Source: Schistocephalus solidus (Eukaryota; Platyhelminthes; Cestoda; Diphyllobothriidea; Diphyllobothriidae). From it: 64,000 bases of DNA. Positions 44,127 to 55,900 of the stretch are shown one piece after another. The position numbers were made by a program, and so were the translations under genes. The stretch is from contig WEDG01003982.1 of NCBI GenBank assembly GCA_017591395.1, positions 22,826 to 86,825 of the forward strand, given 5' to 3'. The notes under the pieces were generated by a model. The model saw only the letters and a program-made list of their open reading frames with translations, was not told the origin of the DNA and did no database searches. Every line of letters starts with the position of its first letter. The stretch's first letter is position 1.

Positions 44127-44141
44127 GGGGGGGGGGGGGGG
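44127..44141 (+). repeat. Poly-G tract (15 G)
   Basis: An uninterrupted G run, with GTGGGGG just after it. The exact length may be affected by sequencing or assembly. Confidence 0.9.
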
Positions 44142-44269
44142 AGTGGGGGTTACGTCCGTGTTTGGGTCGGGTTTGCGCCGCCTGTCTCACAGTGGTCTCA
44201 TTGCGTGGTAGCGGCGTTGGGCCTTAGTTGCGATGTGAGCACCGAAACCTGGCTGCGTGGGCAAAGCGC

Positions 44270-44960
44270 GTGATAACACTAGGGAAAATCAATATGTCTA
44301 TTGATTGAGTTGGTGTCTGATACCAACGCTTCCAACAGTTCCCGCTCCGTCTTGCTGCCGACCCACGTCAGTATTCATGTGCTCGCGAGGTTGAACTCAT
44401 GGCTTTCCTCCAGCGTGTGGGTGGTGACTTGAGACAGCGGATCGCCTCTCCGAAAGACCCATTTGTGCTCGAGTATTTGCCAGCTGCGGCGTCGTCCTGT
44501 TTGGCCTGTATAATAGCAAGGAGAATGCTGGCACTAAATTGGATACACTACGTCCGATTGCTCGCCTGCGTCCAGCCGCTCCTTCATCTTCATGATTCTG
44601 GCACGCATGGTAGCTGCCGAACGATGGGGGATGCCCACGAGTAACTCTGTTGCGATGCGTTCCGTGCCCTCGGACACATTCTTTTATGTATGGCAGCGAG
44701 TGCCAGCTCGTTTGTGTCTCCTTCAGTTTATCTGTCGTGGGCACGTACGTATGCAGCGGCTGATGAAATTCTTCGGAAAGCCGTTCTTTGCTATTTGGCC
44801 CTGAGTTGCCGTAGCTCTTACATTTTTCCTTCGAGCTCACTACAGTGCGTTTTTACCGGTTTGAAAAGTGCCCTAACACAGCCACGTGGCTGGAATTTGT
44901 GGGCCGATGGTCATGAGGTTTGAACTGCGCCATTTTACCGCAGATTTTCATGAAAACGCG
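44270..44960 (-). mobile_element. Penelope-like element relic (GIY-YIG part)
   Basis: In one - frame CYYTGQTGRRRSWQILEHKW then RRGDPLSQVTTHTLEESHEF (about 44510-44400) is the GIY-YIG endonuclease tail, preceded in another frame by KMKERLDAGEQSDVVY. The end reads ELLE-like NCWKRWYQTPTQSID (about 44345-44300). Related to 32781-33880. The RT is not preserved. Confidence 0.75.
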
Positions 44961-45254
44961 TATGACTGAATAGGCCCACGTGTTAGCTAAATGTTCGAGG
45001 GCAATGTGGACAGTTGAGGTGGATGCGATAGGATTATGCCGTTGTTCCGTGCGCTTGTTTTCTAGCTTCTGTGCGATGGATTCGCAAGTGTCCGGATGGC
45101 CGATGCGTGATGTAAACATGCGATAACAATACAGCAAAATAAGTGAGTGGATTTTGAGTGGGTGGTGGTAGCGACGCTGATGGTGGGAAGTTGAGAGAAC
45201 TGACGGTCATTTAGGTGAACATTGCTTACCAAGACAAAGGAAACTGTATTGGCC

Positions 45255-45405
45255 ATTTCTGGCTTATAAGCCGTCATCAGTCCGCCATACCAAACCCTAG
45301 GTACTGCAACACCTGGGGATCGAACCCGTGACCAATTGGTTAGAATTCAAGAGCCATTGACCTACGCGCTCGTTTTGCTGTCGGTTTCCATCTGGAATGA
45401 TAACA
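45255..45405 (-). repeat. tRNA-like SINE head with consensus B box
   Basis: On the - strand GAGCGCGTAGGTCAATGGCTC is followed about 20 bases later by GGGTTCGATCCCCAGGTGTT (about 45330-45310). The B box GGTTCGATCC fits the pol III consensus. The A box is weak and no acceptor stem closes, so this is more likely a SINE or tRNA relic than a functional tRNA. Confidence 0.6.
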
Positions 45406-46010
45406 ATCGGTGAGTGCCTATCCGCCGTTGTTAGAGGAGGTTTGCAGATGCAAGAGTTGGGTTTGACGTATCGGCTGTCTTGGATGCGCATGTAACCGAA
45501 AAGACCCATGCGATGTTTGAATGTCCTGGGAAGTTTTGGGCAGCTGGTGTGCGTGTGACAGATGCATGTCCGGGCCCTAGGTATTGGTTAACCAGTCTCA
45601 CTGTGATGGATTTGCAAGTGATCAACCAGGCCAATGTGTGATGTGGGGGTGGAATTGCAGTGGGGGCATGAGTGAACAGCTGACGGACTGAGAGTCAGCT
45701 TCAGTGGTTACTTCTCAATTTGTACTCTACGAAACTCTCACTCAGATGTTATCTGAACCAGGTTTGTTGCTAAGGGTGCAACAGGCAAGACGCAGACAGC
45801 TGTTTCACGATTATTATCGATCATCAGTACGTCATGTTTCTTGTGCAGTGAGTTATATACAGAAGTCAAGTAAGCCTGTGACCATCACTGGTGTGGTAAG
45901 GATCTCACTTGATCGCATTCTGTTCGACCGCCAGCTTGCTACTGACGATAAACGATCTGTACTGCCATCTTTTCGTGTGAAATCCATGTGCATTGTGATG
46001 GGACCGTGTC
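45406..46010. other. Stretch with LINE zinc-finger remnant
   Basis: 45440-45640 on - contains GLFGYMRIQDS (about 45509-45475) and LITCKSITVRLVNQYLG-like sequence resembling the end of the LINE zinc-finger region (relatives read GLFGHMRIHDS). It is a short, decayed fragment. The 186-codon + frame at 45704-46264 crosses repeats and has no motif. Confidence 0.5.
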
Positions 46011-46014
46011 GTAT

Positions 46015-46195
46015 TTGGCACTCGTCTACGGACTGCTTGGACTCTGTCTTGCCACGGGGCTGGGTCGACTGGGGGGGGGGGGGGGGGGGTGGAGGGGTAC
46101 AACCGATGCAACGAAAGTCAAAGCGCTCGAATCGCCATGCTAAGGGGCAAATGGTGGACATTGTCGCATGTGAAGATCGAACTGTCAGCAGCCCT
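46015..46195 (+). repeat. Diverged LINE-tail repeat with 19-G tract
   Basis: TTGGACTCTGTCTTGCCACGG at about 46037, a G19 run at 46071-46089, then AAATGGTGGACATTGTCGC and GATCGAACTGTCAGC match the LINE 3' end. The G run sits where relatives have GGTGGGGGAGGAGG. Confidence 0.7.
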
Positions 46196-47820
46196 TGCCA
46201 CCAATTCAAGCGGCTTCTTTCACAACTGAATCACGTTTTTCAATTTTGTCTATTGGTCCGCTGATTGATCGTTTGCTTTAGCGTTTAGGTTGGGGAGGGG
46301 GAGCGACTACAGGCCTACTAAACCCATATCAGCCTTCCGCTGCTGGAGGACACGCACTAAGAGTCAAGTGATTGTCGCTTTAGGATAAATGGTGCATCGG
46401 CACATTCAACACCGGGGCAGCTAACCCTAACCCGGGACCCGCAGAGCAATTCATCCAGTTATACTTAAAAGGGGCTCTGAGTTCACCTGTGGCAGTCTAC
46501 TTGGTTTGATTACGGCGACCAAACCCATCTTACCGGTCAAACGTCTGCGCCGCCTGTGACTCGGCGCCTCGACTTGGCGACGCTGTGATGCCAATCGATT
46601 TTTCGGGCTTCATTGTTTGGTCGCAGTTGAATCGGGCTTAGGTGCACGCTTACACCTTACGCTGACGATGCGGCAACACGGGCTGATCCTCGGCATTGGC
46701 TAACATTGGCTGCTTCCGACCTCTGAGCTGCTTGCGCTACCAGTAATGCTAAAGAAGTGCCCAACACATTCTGTCGGTTTGACTGGCTTATAGCTGACCC
46801 CTCATCCCTACCCCAGAATGTTATTTGTTGGGCTGAACCAAAGAGGCGCCAAAAATGGAGAATGGAATGCTTTTGTGTAACTCGCTTCAACTTTTTTAGC
46901 ACGGGTTACTGTTCTTGTGGGCATAGTCACGCATACCCGAGCGCGCATCTCATCGCATCTCCGAATAAGCTGCTATCTGATGGTGGTAAACCTCGGACGG
47001 CATCGAATCACAGAACTTTCCAGTGTTTGGTTAACTCTCACTAACCAAATAGTCGGTGGGTGTGTATGGACGAGTTTTTTACTGCATTATTATGGTATTA
47101 TCGTTGATATTCTACGTGGCCGCCACCATTCCGTAGGTCATTACATGCCCTTTTAAATGTAGTGCTTTTGTGGCTGGGATCTGGAGCCTTTCAGCAATAG
47201 CTGCCGGCTTCGTGGTTTTAACAAGAAGTCCATGTTCCACTGATGAGTTACCACCAAGCTAGTACGACTAAATATATGGGACTCTTCAAAATGTTCTCAA
47301 ATGTCTATAGTAGAAACAAGCACACCCCGAGACTGCATATTTGGCATATACGGTTGACTAGCAAGTATTATATAGTCCCAATAAATGTATTAACTCAAAA
47401 TCTCGGATGTTCATCTCAAGTAGGGAGGATAGTTGGATGACAAAACTGTTAAAAGTGATAAGCCGACGACGCTATACTGGCAGGCTTATTGTTTCCAATT
47501 ACACTTTATAAGCGAAACTTCATCAGAGTAGCGCTAATTAGAGGAGTTGTTTAATCTGAGAAACTGCAGTTACGCACTGGATCATCGTTGCCGACGTTTC
47601 GAAGAGCTTGGTCGGCTTTTCATCAGCAAAGCGTTTAATGCCAAATATCGATCAGAAATTTAAAGGACTGGCTGAATCGGTCAGTCATGGACTGATTGAT
47701 TTTTCCTTCTTGCACTGTCTTTTAGTGATGTTGATGGGGCTTGAAAGCCACTGGCAGTACGCATCGTCACCTCTATGGAGGATGCATTTGAGTTTGCATC
47801 CTATTCGGGATGGGTTAGTC
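46196..47820. other. 1.6 kb without recognised feature
   Basis: Open frames such as 46757-47044 (+) show no motif. Confidence 0.35.
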
Positions 47821-47829
47821 ACAGGGCAT

Positions 47830-48945
47830 TTCTGAAGTCCAGTGGGACCATCTTGTTCGGGTCTTTATGCATGTGAGGACACAGGACTTTGTAAGTCACA
47901 GAAAGGCCTAGATTACTGTCGATAGAGTTCTCCTCGAAATACCATGCCTCAAAAATGAGTCGTTCTGCTTTTGAGGTGCTCCGACCTAAGATGGTCACTC
48001 CTTGAATGCCAAAAGTATCGCCAGTTTCTCCTGTATAGGTTGCCAGCTGTGATTTTTAGTTAAGTCTCCAAGCCGCCAGTTTGTGCTCATGCAAGCGGGT
48101 CTGCGATTTTCGGCTTTTCTCTCCGACGTAGTTTCAGTCTACATCATTGTAACCTATTTGACAGACAACTGCCGAGGTTTCGGTGGAGGCAGTCTGTCCT
48201 AAGGTTGCATCTCACGGCGACGTATAGGCTACGCATACTCTGGTGGGTTGTAGCAGTCCAGAGACTGCCTCGGAGATTCCTTTTCTGTTGGCAATGGTCC
48301 TCCAGATTTTGAGTTGCCGTTCTTTTGGCCGTCACATTTTCACTCGGCGCCTGCTTTGTTTGATAAAATAGCTTGGGTATCCATCGGCTCGGAAGAGGCC
48401 ATGAAGGTATTATTGTTGAGCCCTTTTGGCAGCTGGCGTGCTGTTATATACTTCGACTCTATAGACCAGAATGTGAACGCGGCTGATTGATTGTGTGGTA
48501 TTTACTTTGCGTTGGCGGCTTTTCTGAATACTGTAGTTTACAGTCGTTCAGTTGCAAACCAACGCAAAAGGATATTGAGGAATGGGAGTTGGTTGTTTGT
48601 TTCGGCTTTCATCGTGAATAGGTTATTCGAGTCAACTGAGTTGAAGTGGTCCATGTCAGATGTTTTGGTAATGACAAGAGTCTCATGGACACAACGTGCA
48701 CAGGACTTTGGTCGATACTTGGTAAGTATTAAGTGTTCTATCCATTGAAGGACCACTTCAACAATCAGGCCTGATAGGGGGGAGCCACTGGGAATGCCTT
48801 TACTTTGTTCATACATTTGTCCATCAGATGTGAAATCGGGTTTAATGCAGTGTTATAGAAGCTCAAGCTGATATTCGAACTTCAGGGCTTGCAAATCTCG
48901 TCGTAGCGTTCAGCCAGAAGACATATCAGAAGAAATACCAGAGTA
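47830..48945 (-). mobile_element. Penelope-like element relic
   Basis: Right to left: GQMYEQSKGIPSGSPLSGL (48820-48765, RT motif), RPKSCARCVHETLVI (about 48720-48680; catalytic YVDD replaced by CVHE), NQLPFLNILLRW (48580-48550), then past a gap the C-terminal block GRSTSKAERLIFEAWYFEEN (about 47990-47930). The GIY-YIG part between is present only as scrambled frames at 48300-48150. Confidence 0.8.
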
Positions 48946-48959
48946 CTATTCACGATTAG

Positions 48960-50690
48960 CACCAAAAGACTGCAACATTACAACATAGAAATCAACCAAT
49001 CCAAAACATATTGCTTGGCAGGTGTTGGTTACAAAATCGAAGGATATTGTGGAGCCCATTCTTGCCCATGCGGGAAAGCTACTTGCCGAAAAGGACAAGA
49101 AATTATAAAACAAATTTCCAAGACTGGGACCACCTCACTCTACCAACTCTCTGGGCGACCTCATTCGTAACCCCTCCTCCAAAGCCCTCACCTACACACA
49201 ACTTACAGTCCTAGAAAACTGATCACTTTCGATACAACAGAAGCCGCACCCACTGGGTTGATTGCCGCCATCGGCAAAGATGAAAGAGTTAATACGCCAC
49301 AAAGCTTCATCGCTGCTCTTACAACACAAAAAGTGTGAAATTCCTAGCAGACAAGAACAGAGAACAGTAAAAGTATAAAAGCGGATAAAGACACAATCAC
49401 TCTGACGGTTGGCAAACGTCTTTCTATGGTACTACTTAAAAAATATGATTACCACAAAATTAAGCTTGGAGGATTCAGTGGGACGAAATGATGGTCTCTT
49501 GTGAGGTGACATCAGTATTCACTCCCATCTCACCATGTTGGGCACAATAAATCTTGCGCAGGAAACGACGAAACCCAGAGTTCGCTCAAAATTGCACACT
49601 GCATGAGGCTGTTCGGATTTTTGTTAAAAAATCCCAGTTCACCTTTGCAGGAGTAACCTATGAACTCAAATGGGCTTTCCAATCTCCGGGTTAGAGGCAG
49701 ACTTGATCCTTCACTATCTGGAAAAGATGCCTTTTACCCAACAGCCGCCGATCTTTTGGCACCATTTCACGGACAAAACGTTTGCTGTCCTCAAGAGGAA
49801 CCTGCCGCCTAATTTCCACGGTCATCTTAACTCGATTGTCCAGATATGCAATTCACAAAGGAAAAAGGAACAGCAGTGGTCCTTCCTCGATGTACTCAGC
49901 AGATGAAGTTCCGAAGGTGAAATGGAAACAGTCTACAGGAAGGTGACGAAAATTACACAACTTCACAATTTTCATAAAACCATTTGATGGTTCAAAAACG
50001 AAGCTGTGCTAGAACACTTTTCTAACAAATCTAGGCTTACTCCGCAGCCCGGAAGAAAAGCTCATGAGGCCCAATATCTCCGCGACCAGTTTAGGCAGAA
50101 CGGTTATCCGAATGCGTTCATAAACCGCTGCCTACGTCTTCACCCCTGGAGGACCCAACCAGAACCAGCCCCATAGGTTATGACGTGCGCTTCCAGAGGC
50201 GACCGTGCGTAGTGCTGTGGAACTAGGTGTCTGAATTGTGCACCGGCTTAAAGCTACCACGCGCAGCATGGTCATGAAAATCAAGGACCGATTGAAGCCT
50301 AGCGAGCATTCGAGCGTATTATATCGCATCCCATGCCTAAACTGTCCTCGTAAGTACACAGGGCAGGCTGGACGCATGCTTCAATTGCGCATAAGCTGGC
50401 TGAAAGACGGGGTGAAGGAGTATCACAAGTGTCTGCCCACACCTACGAAAAGTTTCAGGAGTTTAACGTCGCAATCACGATGATAATTGCCTGCGGCAGA
50501 AGCAAGAAAAGTCGGAAATTCATTGAAGTCTGGGCCTTCGATGAGAAATCAGCCAATTGGTTTATCGATCTGGCGCCGTCCCTGCGCAGTCACCGCGGGA
50601 TTTACGTCATTGGTGCTTGATTGGTCCCTGTCCCCTGTAATTGTTGCTTATTGGTTAGTGCCGCTTTTATCTCTGACAATGGACTCCAGT
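48960..50690 (+). mobile_element. Penelope-like element relic
   Basis: N-terminal block LGDLIRNPSSKALTYTQLTV (49150-49215), RT segment SQFTFAGVTYE then GFPISGLEADLILHYLEK (49625-49730), FWHHFTDKTFAVLKR (catalytic site degraded to FTDK), QQWSFLDVLSR, and GIY-YIG part LYRIPCLNCPRKYTGQAGRM (50315-50375) with KFIEVWAFDEKSANWFIDL at the end (50515-50575). Its start nearly meets the start of the - strand relic at 47830-48945. Confidence 0.85.
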
Positions 50691-50929
50691 ACGAGTTCGA
50701 AAGCCCAGCTGCTTTAAACCATAATTTTGGCAACCGTACAGCCTTCTTCTTCCTTGCATGCGAACATTCGCCTCAATTCGTGAGTGTAATGTATAATGTA
50801 ACTTAACTAGCTACTAATAGCGCATGGGTAGGCATTTTAGTGTAGGGTTCACGCGGTTAGTGACTGCAGTATGCCATGAACAAAACCTACGTTTCACAAG
50901 TCTCCAATTCTGTCGCCAGTTATGGAAGT

Positions 50930-51290
50930 ATTGGTGAGGTAAGGGGTTCTGGGTTACGATTTAGGCTAAGGATTAGGGATTATCTGTTGGTTTTGGGTGA
51001 GAATTATGGTATGTGGCAAACAACCCAGGTAACTTACCTGTGTAGATTTCTCACGTCGGTTCCAGAAGTAGGTTTCCGGAAATAGAGCTATGGTTAGGGC
51101 TAGGGAATTTGGAGAGTGGATAAGATTAAGTTGAGGGATTTATCATTGGCGTTAAGTTAAGGTTTGGGGTTATATTTCAGATTCAGAGTTATTTTTGGGG
51201 TCAGATTATAGATGATGGATAAGTTTAGGTTTCGAGTTAAGGTTAAGATTAGATTCGATTTAAGTATTAGCATTTGGTTCAGCAGGTCAG
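50930..51290 (+). repeat. Degenerate GGTTAG/GGTTAAG tract
   Basis: Many imperfect 6-7-base units such as GGTTAGGGCTAGGG, GTTAAGGTTTGGGG and GAGTTAAGGTTAAG over about 350 bases. Similar but shorter tracts flank the nested repeat in the 1.16-kb segments and occur at 22400-22500. Confidence 0.7.
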
Positions 51291-52740
51291 ATTAGAAAAA
51301 TGGGTAATGTTAGATTTTGGGTGTGTGCGTGCTTTTGCTATGAAGCGTACAATTATGGTGGTTGCTTGTGAGTTAGGTCACCGTTTAGTTACAAGAACTA
51401 TGGTTTGCGTTTTTGCGGCTTGGCCTGCATTACAATATTAATGAACATCAAATACGTGTGTGGGTGCGTGACATTGACAACCAACAGGTTTGCAAGAACG
51501 CCGTATTGACCTTCGTCGATATTTGTCTCCAAACGATCGTATTGCCTTTATCCAATAAAAAAACATGAAATTCTGTTTATCTTACAGGTGCTTTTCTACT
51601 TTGTCGATCGATTCGGATAACTTAAGCACCTTCGCTTCAATCGACAGACATTGCGCGAACTGCGTCTGTTTTACCCTAGTCGGCCTAGTTTTTTTTCGTC
51701 CATAATAGTACAAAGGATATAATTTTCTGCTTCCATAACCCTTGCCTCACTAGGCGATTGCAATGACCATCCTTTGGGGTTTATTGGCGTGCCGTCCGCC
51801 CTCCTCTCGGATGCATCCTGCCGTCGGCCTGCCTTCGACATACCAAATGGCTATCGTTTCCAGTCACTAAGGAAAATTTACCTATCTGATTGCTAATTTA
51901 TGTATTCGCCTCTTGCTGCCTTGCCTACACAGCTACCAGAGTCCGCACAGTGGCAGTGATTACAGCAGGCATACTGTGCTAATCTTTTTTGTTGTACCTT
52001 CCATTCCCTTATTAGCCTTATTCGTCATCGACTGGTCAAGGATAAGGACAATTTAAGTAATTAAGTCCTTATGCCAATAATCTGCTCGTTCGTGCAGGGC
52101 ATACCAGGTTCGCATATTCCATATGCCGGGGTTCATTCGCTCTGCCTTACGAATGAGTGAGTGGATTACTGTCGCTTACACTTTCGGATCAAGGTAGCAG
52201 ATTCGAGGTTAGCATTCAGTTAAGAAGGGAATGATCTTCGACCGTCATTCCGCCGTACCTTCCTGAGCCAAAGATGTAGTAAACTTACCGTTGTGGGTTG
52301 CACTCGGCTTCTCGTATTTTCAGTACTAACGGGATGTATGGGGGTTTTCTAGGAACAAGTGCCACTTACCATAGAGAATCATAGGTTGATTCGCTTTATG
52401 TTCTTCTACATGATGGAATTGGAGCATAGTTTATCGGCCTGGTCCGTGATGTAAATTAGGTAGAGTAACAGCCCAACGACTAAACCTTAAGGGACAATAA
52501 TTCGAACGATAGAAAGGCTGGACTTTGTGACACCAACGCATACTGTTTGTAATCTACCTGGGAGCAACTTGCGGTTCAGGTCGAGGTCTGTTGTTACCAC
52601 ATCATGGTGACTGATTGCTCTTCCTACCATCACTGAGCCACAACATCGAGTCAGATCCGGAGAGACAGAGGGGAAGATTTGTCTAGGTACGATAGTCAAA
52701 ACTTTGAAGCTTCCCAGGTAAAGAGGCAGGAAACAAACAG
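51291..52740. other. 1.4 kb without recognised feature
   Basis: No motif on either strand. Confidence 0.35.
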
Positions 52741-52799
52741 TTCAATGGGCAAGTTTTACTGTACACACAGCCCAGCAAGCAGTTGCAGCCCGTTTTTCA

Positions 52800-53910
52800 C
52801 CATGCTGGCTAGTCTTTGAAGTTGTTCGGCACCGGCAGCGAGCATGTGTGCACTTTGTGCCTGCAGCCAATCAGCGAATGACGCTTAAAATTATGTTTGG
52901 AGGTTGGTGAGGGAAAATCACGACTGGCCGTAACCTTGGAAGGCAGAAGACGCAAACAAAATAGCCAAGGCATTGAGAGAAGATACACCAAAAACGCACT
53001 TGGATGGTTTGATGGTGATGTCCTACTTTTCGAGGCGGTTAAACACCAGGGTGAGGTGTTCCTTGTGTTCTTCAGCAATCCGACTAGCCATAACGACGTC
53101 ATTAATGTGGGTATACACAAAAGGTATTTCACGTAAAATATATTTGATGGACCTGTTGAATATTTGGATGACATTGCAAATGTTGAAGGGCATACAATGA
53201 AATAAAAGGGGCTAAATGGAGTAGAGACGGCGGTTTGGGGTACATACTCTGGGACGAAAAGTATTTGATGGAAGACCGACACCAGTTCAATCTTCGAGAA
53301 AACTACATTGTCGAAAAGGACCCCGGCAAAATCCTGAAGAGGAGGAACTGTATAGCGATTGGAAATGATGGTTTTGTTGAGTGTACGGTAGTCGCCACAG
53401 GGTCTCCGGTCACCCGTTGTCGCCTTGGACACCATGTTCGGAGGGAACTCAGGGGTTCTCGGGTGGCCAAATAAGGCCCAGTTGCAGGATGTGTTCAAAA
53501 TGCACTGTCTTAACATAGGGACGAGATGGCGCAAGTCACCACAGGAGGTCCCGAGGCACAGATGCGTGCACAATATCACTTCGGACCCCGGCACAGCGAA
53601 GTTGGTGGTTGGTGATGTTCGGACGTTTGAAAAGAAGCTTCCGATACGGACAAGCACTATCTGCATCCAGAGCAGATACAACGCAGAAGTTTGTGAGAGG
53701 AGTCAACACACGAAGATCGACAAATTCAAGGGCAACCATCATTGAGGCAGTTCATATTAAAAATTGCACGAAAATCTTCGCTCGCGTTCTCCTCAATCCC
53801 CTGAACATGTACTCGGAAAAAGGACCTCTCACGGCAGCCAAACCCTAGGGAGACATTAGCCCCAACGAAATTCAGGCCCGGCTCCGAATAGGAAGAGAAT
53901 TTGGTCATCA
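52800..53910 (-). mobile_element. Ty3/gypsy LTR retrotransposon relic (pol fragment)
   Basis: An open frame of 290 codons (53681-52809) with frame changes either side. Upstream frame: VKTVHFEHILQLGLIRPPEN (about 53530-53470). Main frame: MVSKATTGDRRPCGDYRTLN, YTVPPLQDFAGVLFDNVVFS, ELVSVFHQILFVPE (53440-53280), the RT fingers and palm, then drift; the YIDD-type active site is not readable. The type resembles CsRn1-like elements of flatworms. No LTRs located. Confidence 0.85.
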
Positions 53911-54690
53911 TTTGAGATAATAATTATAATAATTAATAATAATTACATTAAACGCCATTTTAGAGGCAATGTCAAAAGTCAGTGTAGAACGAGCTAGCAG
54001 TGAAAAAATCCTGAATAAAATATTTGGTTACTAGTGTTTTTCAGTAATTGAGATTATTCAGGAGAAAATACTGCAGCCCTTGAATAATTGCAGTTCGGAA
54101 CTAGGACTGGTTAGCACAAGTGCAGCGGATGTTTCCAATCTCCCTTCCTTTTCAAGAAACCAGGATTTTGTGCCAATAAAGGGTGTGTGGGTGAATGGTT
54201 GCTCGCTTTCGGCTGAATAAGGTACCGGTTGCAGGCTGCAGAGTCAGCACCATCGCCCTCAAGATGAGAACTGGCTCAGTGACAGTGCAGACAACGATGG
54301 ATATTTACTCTGTCATATTAAAATATCGCGCATCTCGCCAGTTCTGTGTTTACCAGAGGTGATAGTTCACTTGAAAAAAACTATAATTGTGTAGAATTCT
54401 TCTATTCTTGTGTATTACAATTGTATGCATCGAAAAGAACATGCTATATATATATATATATATCTGTGCGCGCTAAAGGAAAAATAATAAAAAGACGTCA
54501 GGGTGGCTGTGACTCCGAGAGTGGGCAAGATTCTTAAAAATTGTAAGGGGATTAAAATCATGACTGTTTAAAAGCTTAAACAGTAAAATGTGCCTACTGT
54601 AACCAGTGAAACCACAAAGGATCGAATTTTGTACGCCCAAAACATTGTTGGTACGTAAAACTACGTTGTTCTGAGGTTAAGACGTTCTTC
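53911..54690. other. Unassigned AT-rich stretch with (TA)n
   Basis: (TA) run of about ten units at 54445-54463. No gene recognised. Confidence 0.45.
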
Positions 54691-54694
54691 GTAA

Positions 54695-55900
54695 AAAATG
54701 CTAGACAGAGTCTATTTTCTTTGGCTCACTAGCGTGCAGAAGGCTAGAGAGAAACGAGCAGTATTCCAGGTGAGGCCTAACGTAAATTTTCCAAAGGCGA
54801 GTTCTAACTTCGCCAGTTTTATAATTTTGGAGGATAAAGCCGGTAGTTCTGCGGGTTTTAGAGATAATCAGGGCGCAATTACCGGCAAGATCGAGGCTAT
54901 TGTAATACGATATGTCCAGATCCTTAATAACTGCGGGCAAATTCAGGTTGTGACCATCTATATTTAGGTGAGGCTGACGATCGTTGCAAACATCCATAAC
55001 AAACCATTTATGCCAAGAAAGGTAAAGATGCCCTATGCAGCACCACTGGACAAAGGCCTGAAGGTAATTGCTCAAGATTTCGAGCACAAGGTTACGAGCT
55101 GCTGGTTTTTATCGATAGGCAACTTTCAAAGCACCGATACAAGCGAAAATGCGAGTCCCAGGAAGTAATTGAGAAGAAGTAAATGCAATCGCTCGGAGAA
55201 GAGCGTTAGTTGTCTGACGTTTTGGATGGGTTCCAGTTCAAATCCGAAACTTCCGGTGAAAAGAGCTCTTGTCCCAGCACTCGCAGCTTCTTCTTCTTCT
55301 TCTTCTTCTTCTTCTTCTTCTTCTCAAATTTCAACTCATTAGCATACATTACGGCCCGCCATGCTGCAATAAACCAGCGGCCCAATCATACCCCCCTGAA
55401 TAACTCCACTCTCACACGTGTGGGATTGAAGATAATATGGGAAATCTTAACACGTTGTGTGTGAGAGCCCAGATAAAAAATAGTAAATTCAGAAGTTTGC
55501 CACATATACCGAAAGAGAATAGTTTCAAGAGGAGGAGTGTATAATCAAAACAATCAAAAGCCTTAGTGAGATCGAAATCGACTGTGTAAAGTGCAAAAAC
55601 ATTGTCCCTAGATTGTAGAACATGGTCAAAGAAGGAGAGCTAGCGGGTGTCAAAAAATTCTGGTTTAAGGAACTCATGCTTCGCCGCACTCAACAAGTTA
55701 TTATCTGTTAAGTGATGCATCGTCGTATCTTTGATCCAGGTCTCCAAGATGTCAGAAGCTGCAAGAAGTGTGCTTATTGATCGAAAGTTGTAAAATTTCA
55801 TAGAGTTGCCGTGGTTTGCGATAGGCAGAACGTGCGTTTTCCTCCACCAACTAGGAGAGGTTGCACTTTTGAGAGCGAAATTATATATCTTGCACATAAA
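54695..55900 (-). mobile_element. CR1-like LINE relic (reverse transcriptase)
   Basis: Right to left: SPSWWRKTHVLPIANHGNSM and IKDTTMHHLTDNNLLSAAKH (55860-55680), VDFDLTKAFDCFDYTLLLKL (about 55590-55530), then after a damaged middle VIKDLDISYYNSLDLAGNCA and VRPHLEYCSFLSSLLHASEP (54920-54710). This is the RT of a different LINE from copies A-C. A GAA/TTC microsatellite interrupts it at 55287-55324. Confidence 0.85.
55287..55324. repeat. (TTC)n microsatellite, about 12 units
   Basis: An uninterrupted TTC run inside the CR1-like relic, in the damaged middle of the RT. Confidence 0.95.

Noticed and set aside
45310..45400. A functional tRNA gene on the - strand
   Set aside because: The B box is good but the A box is weak and the ends do not pair; a SINE head fits better.
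45704..46264. A 186-codon + strand gene
   Set aside because: It runs through a LINE-tail repeat and a G19 tract that encodes poly-Gly; the product has no domain.
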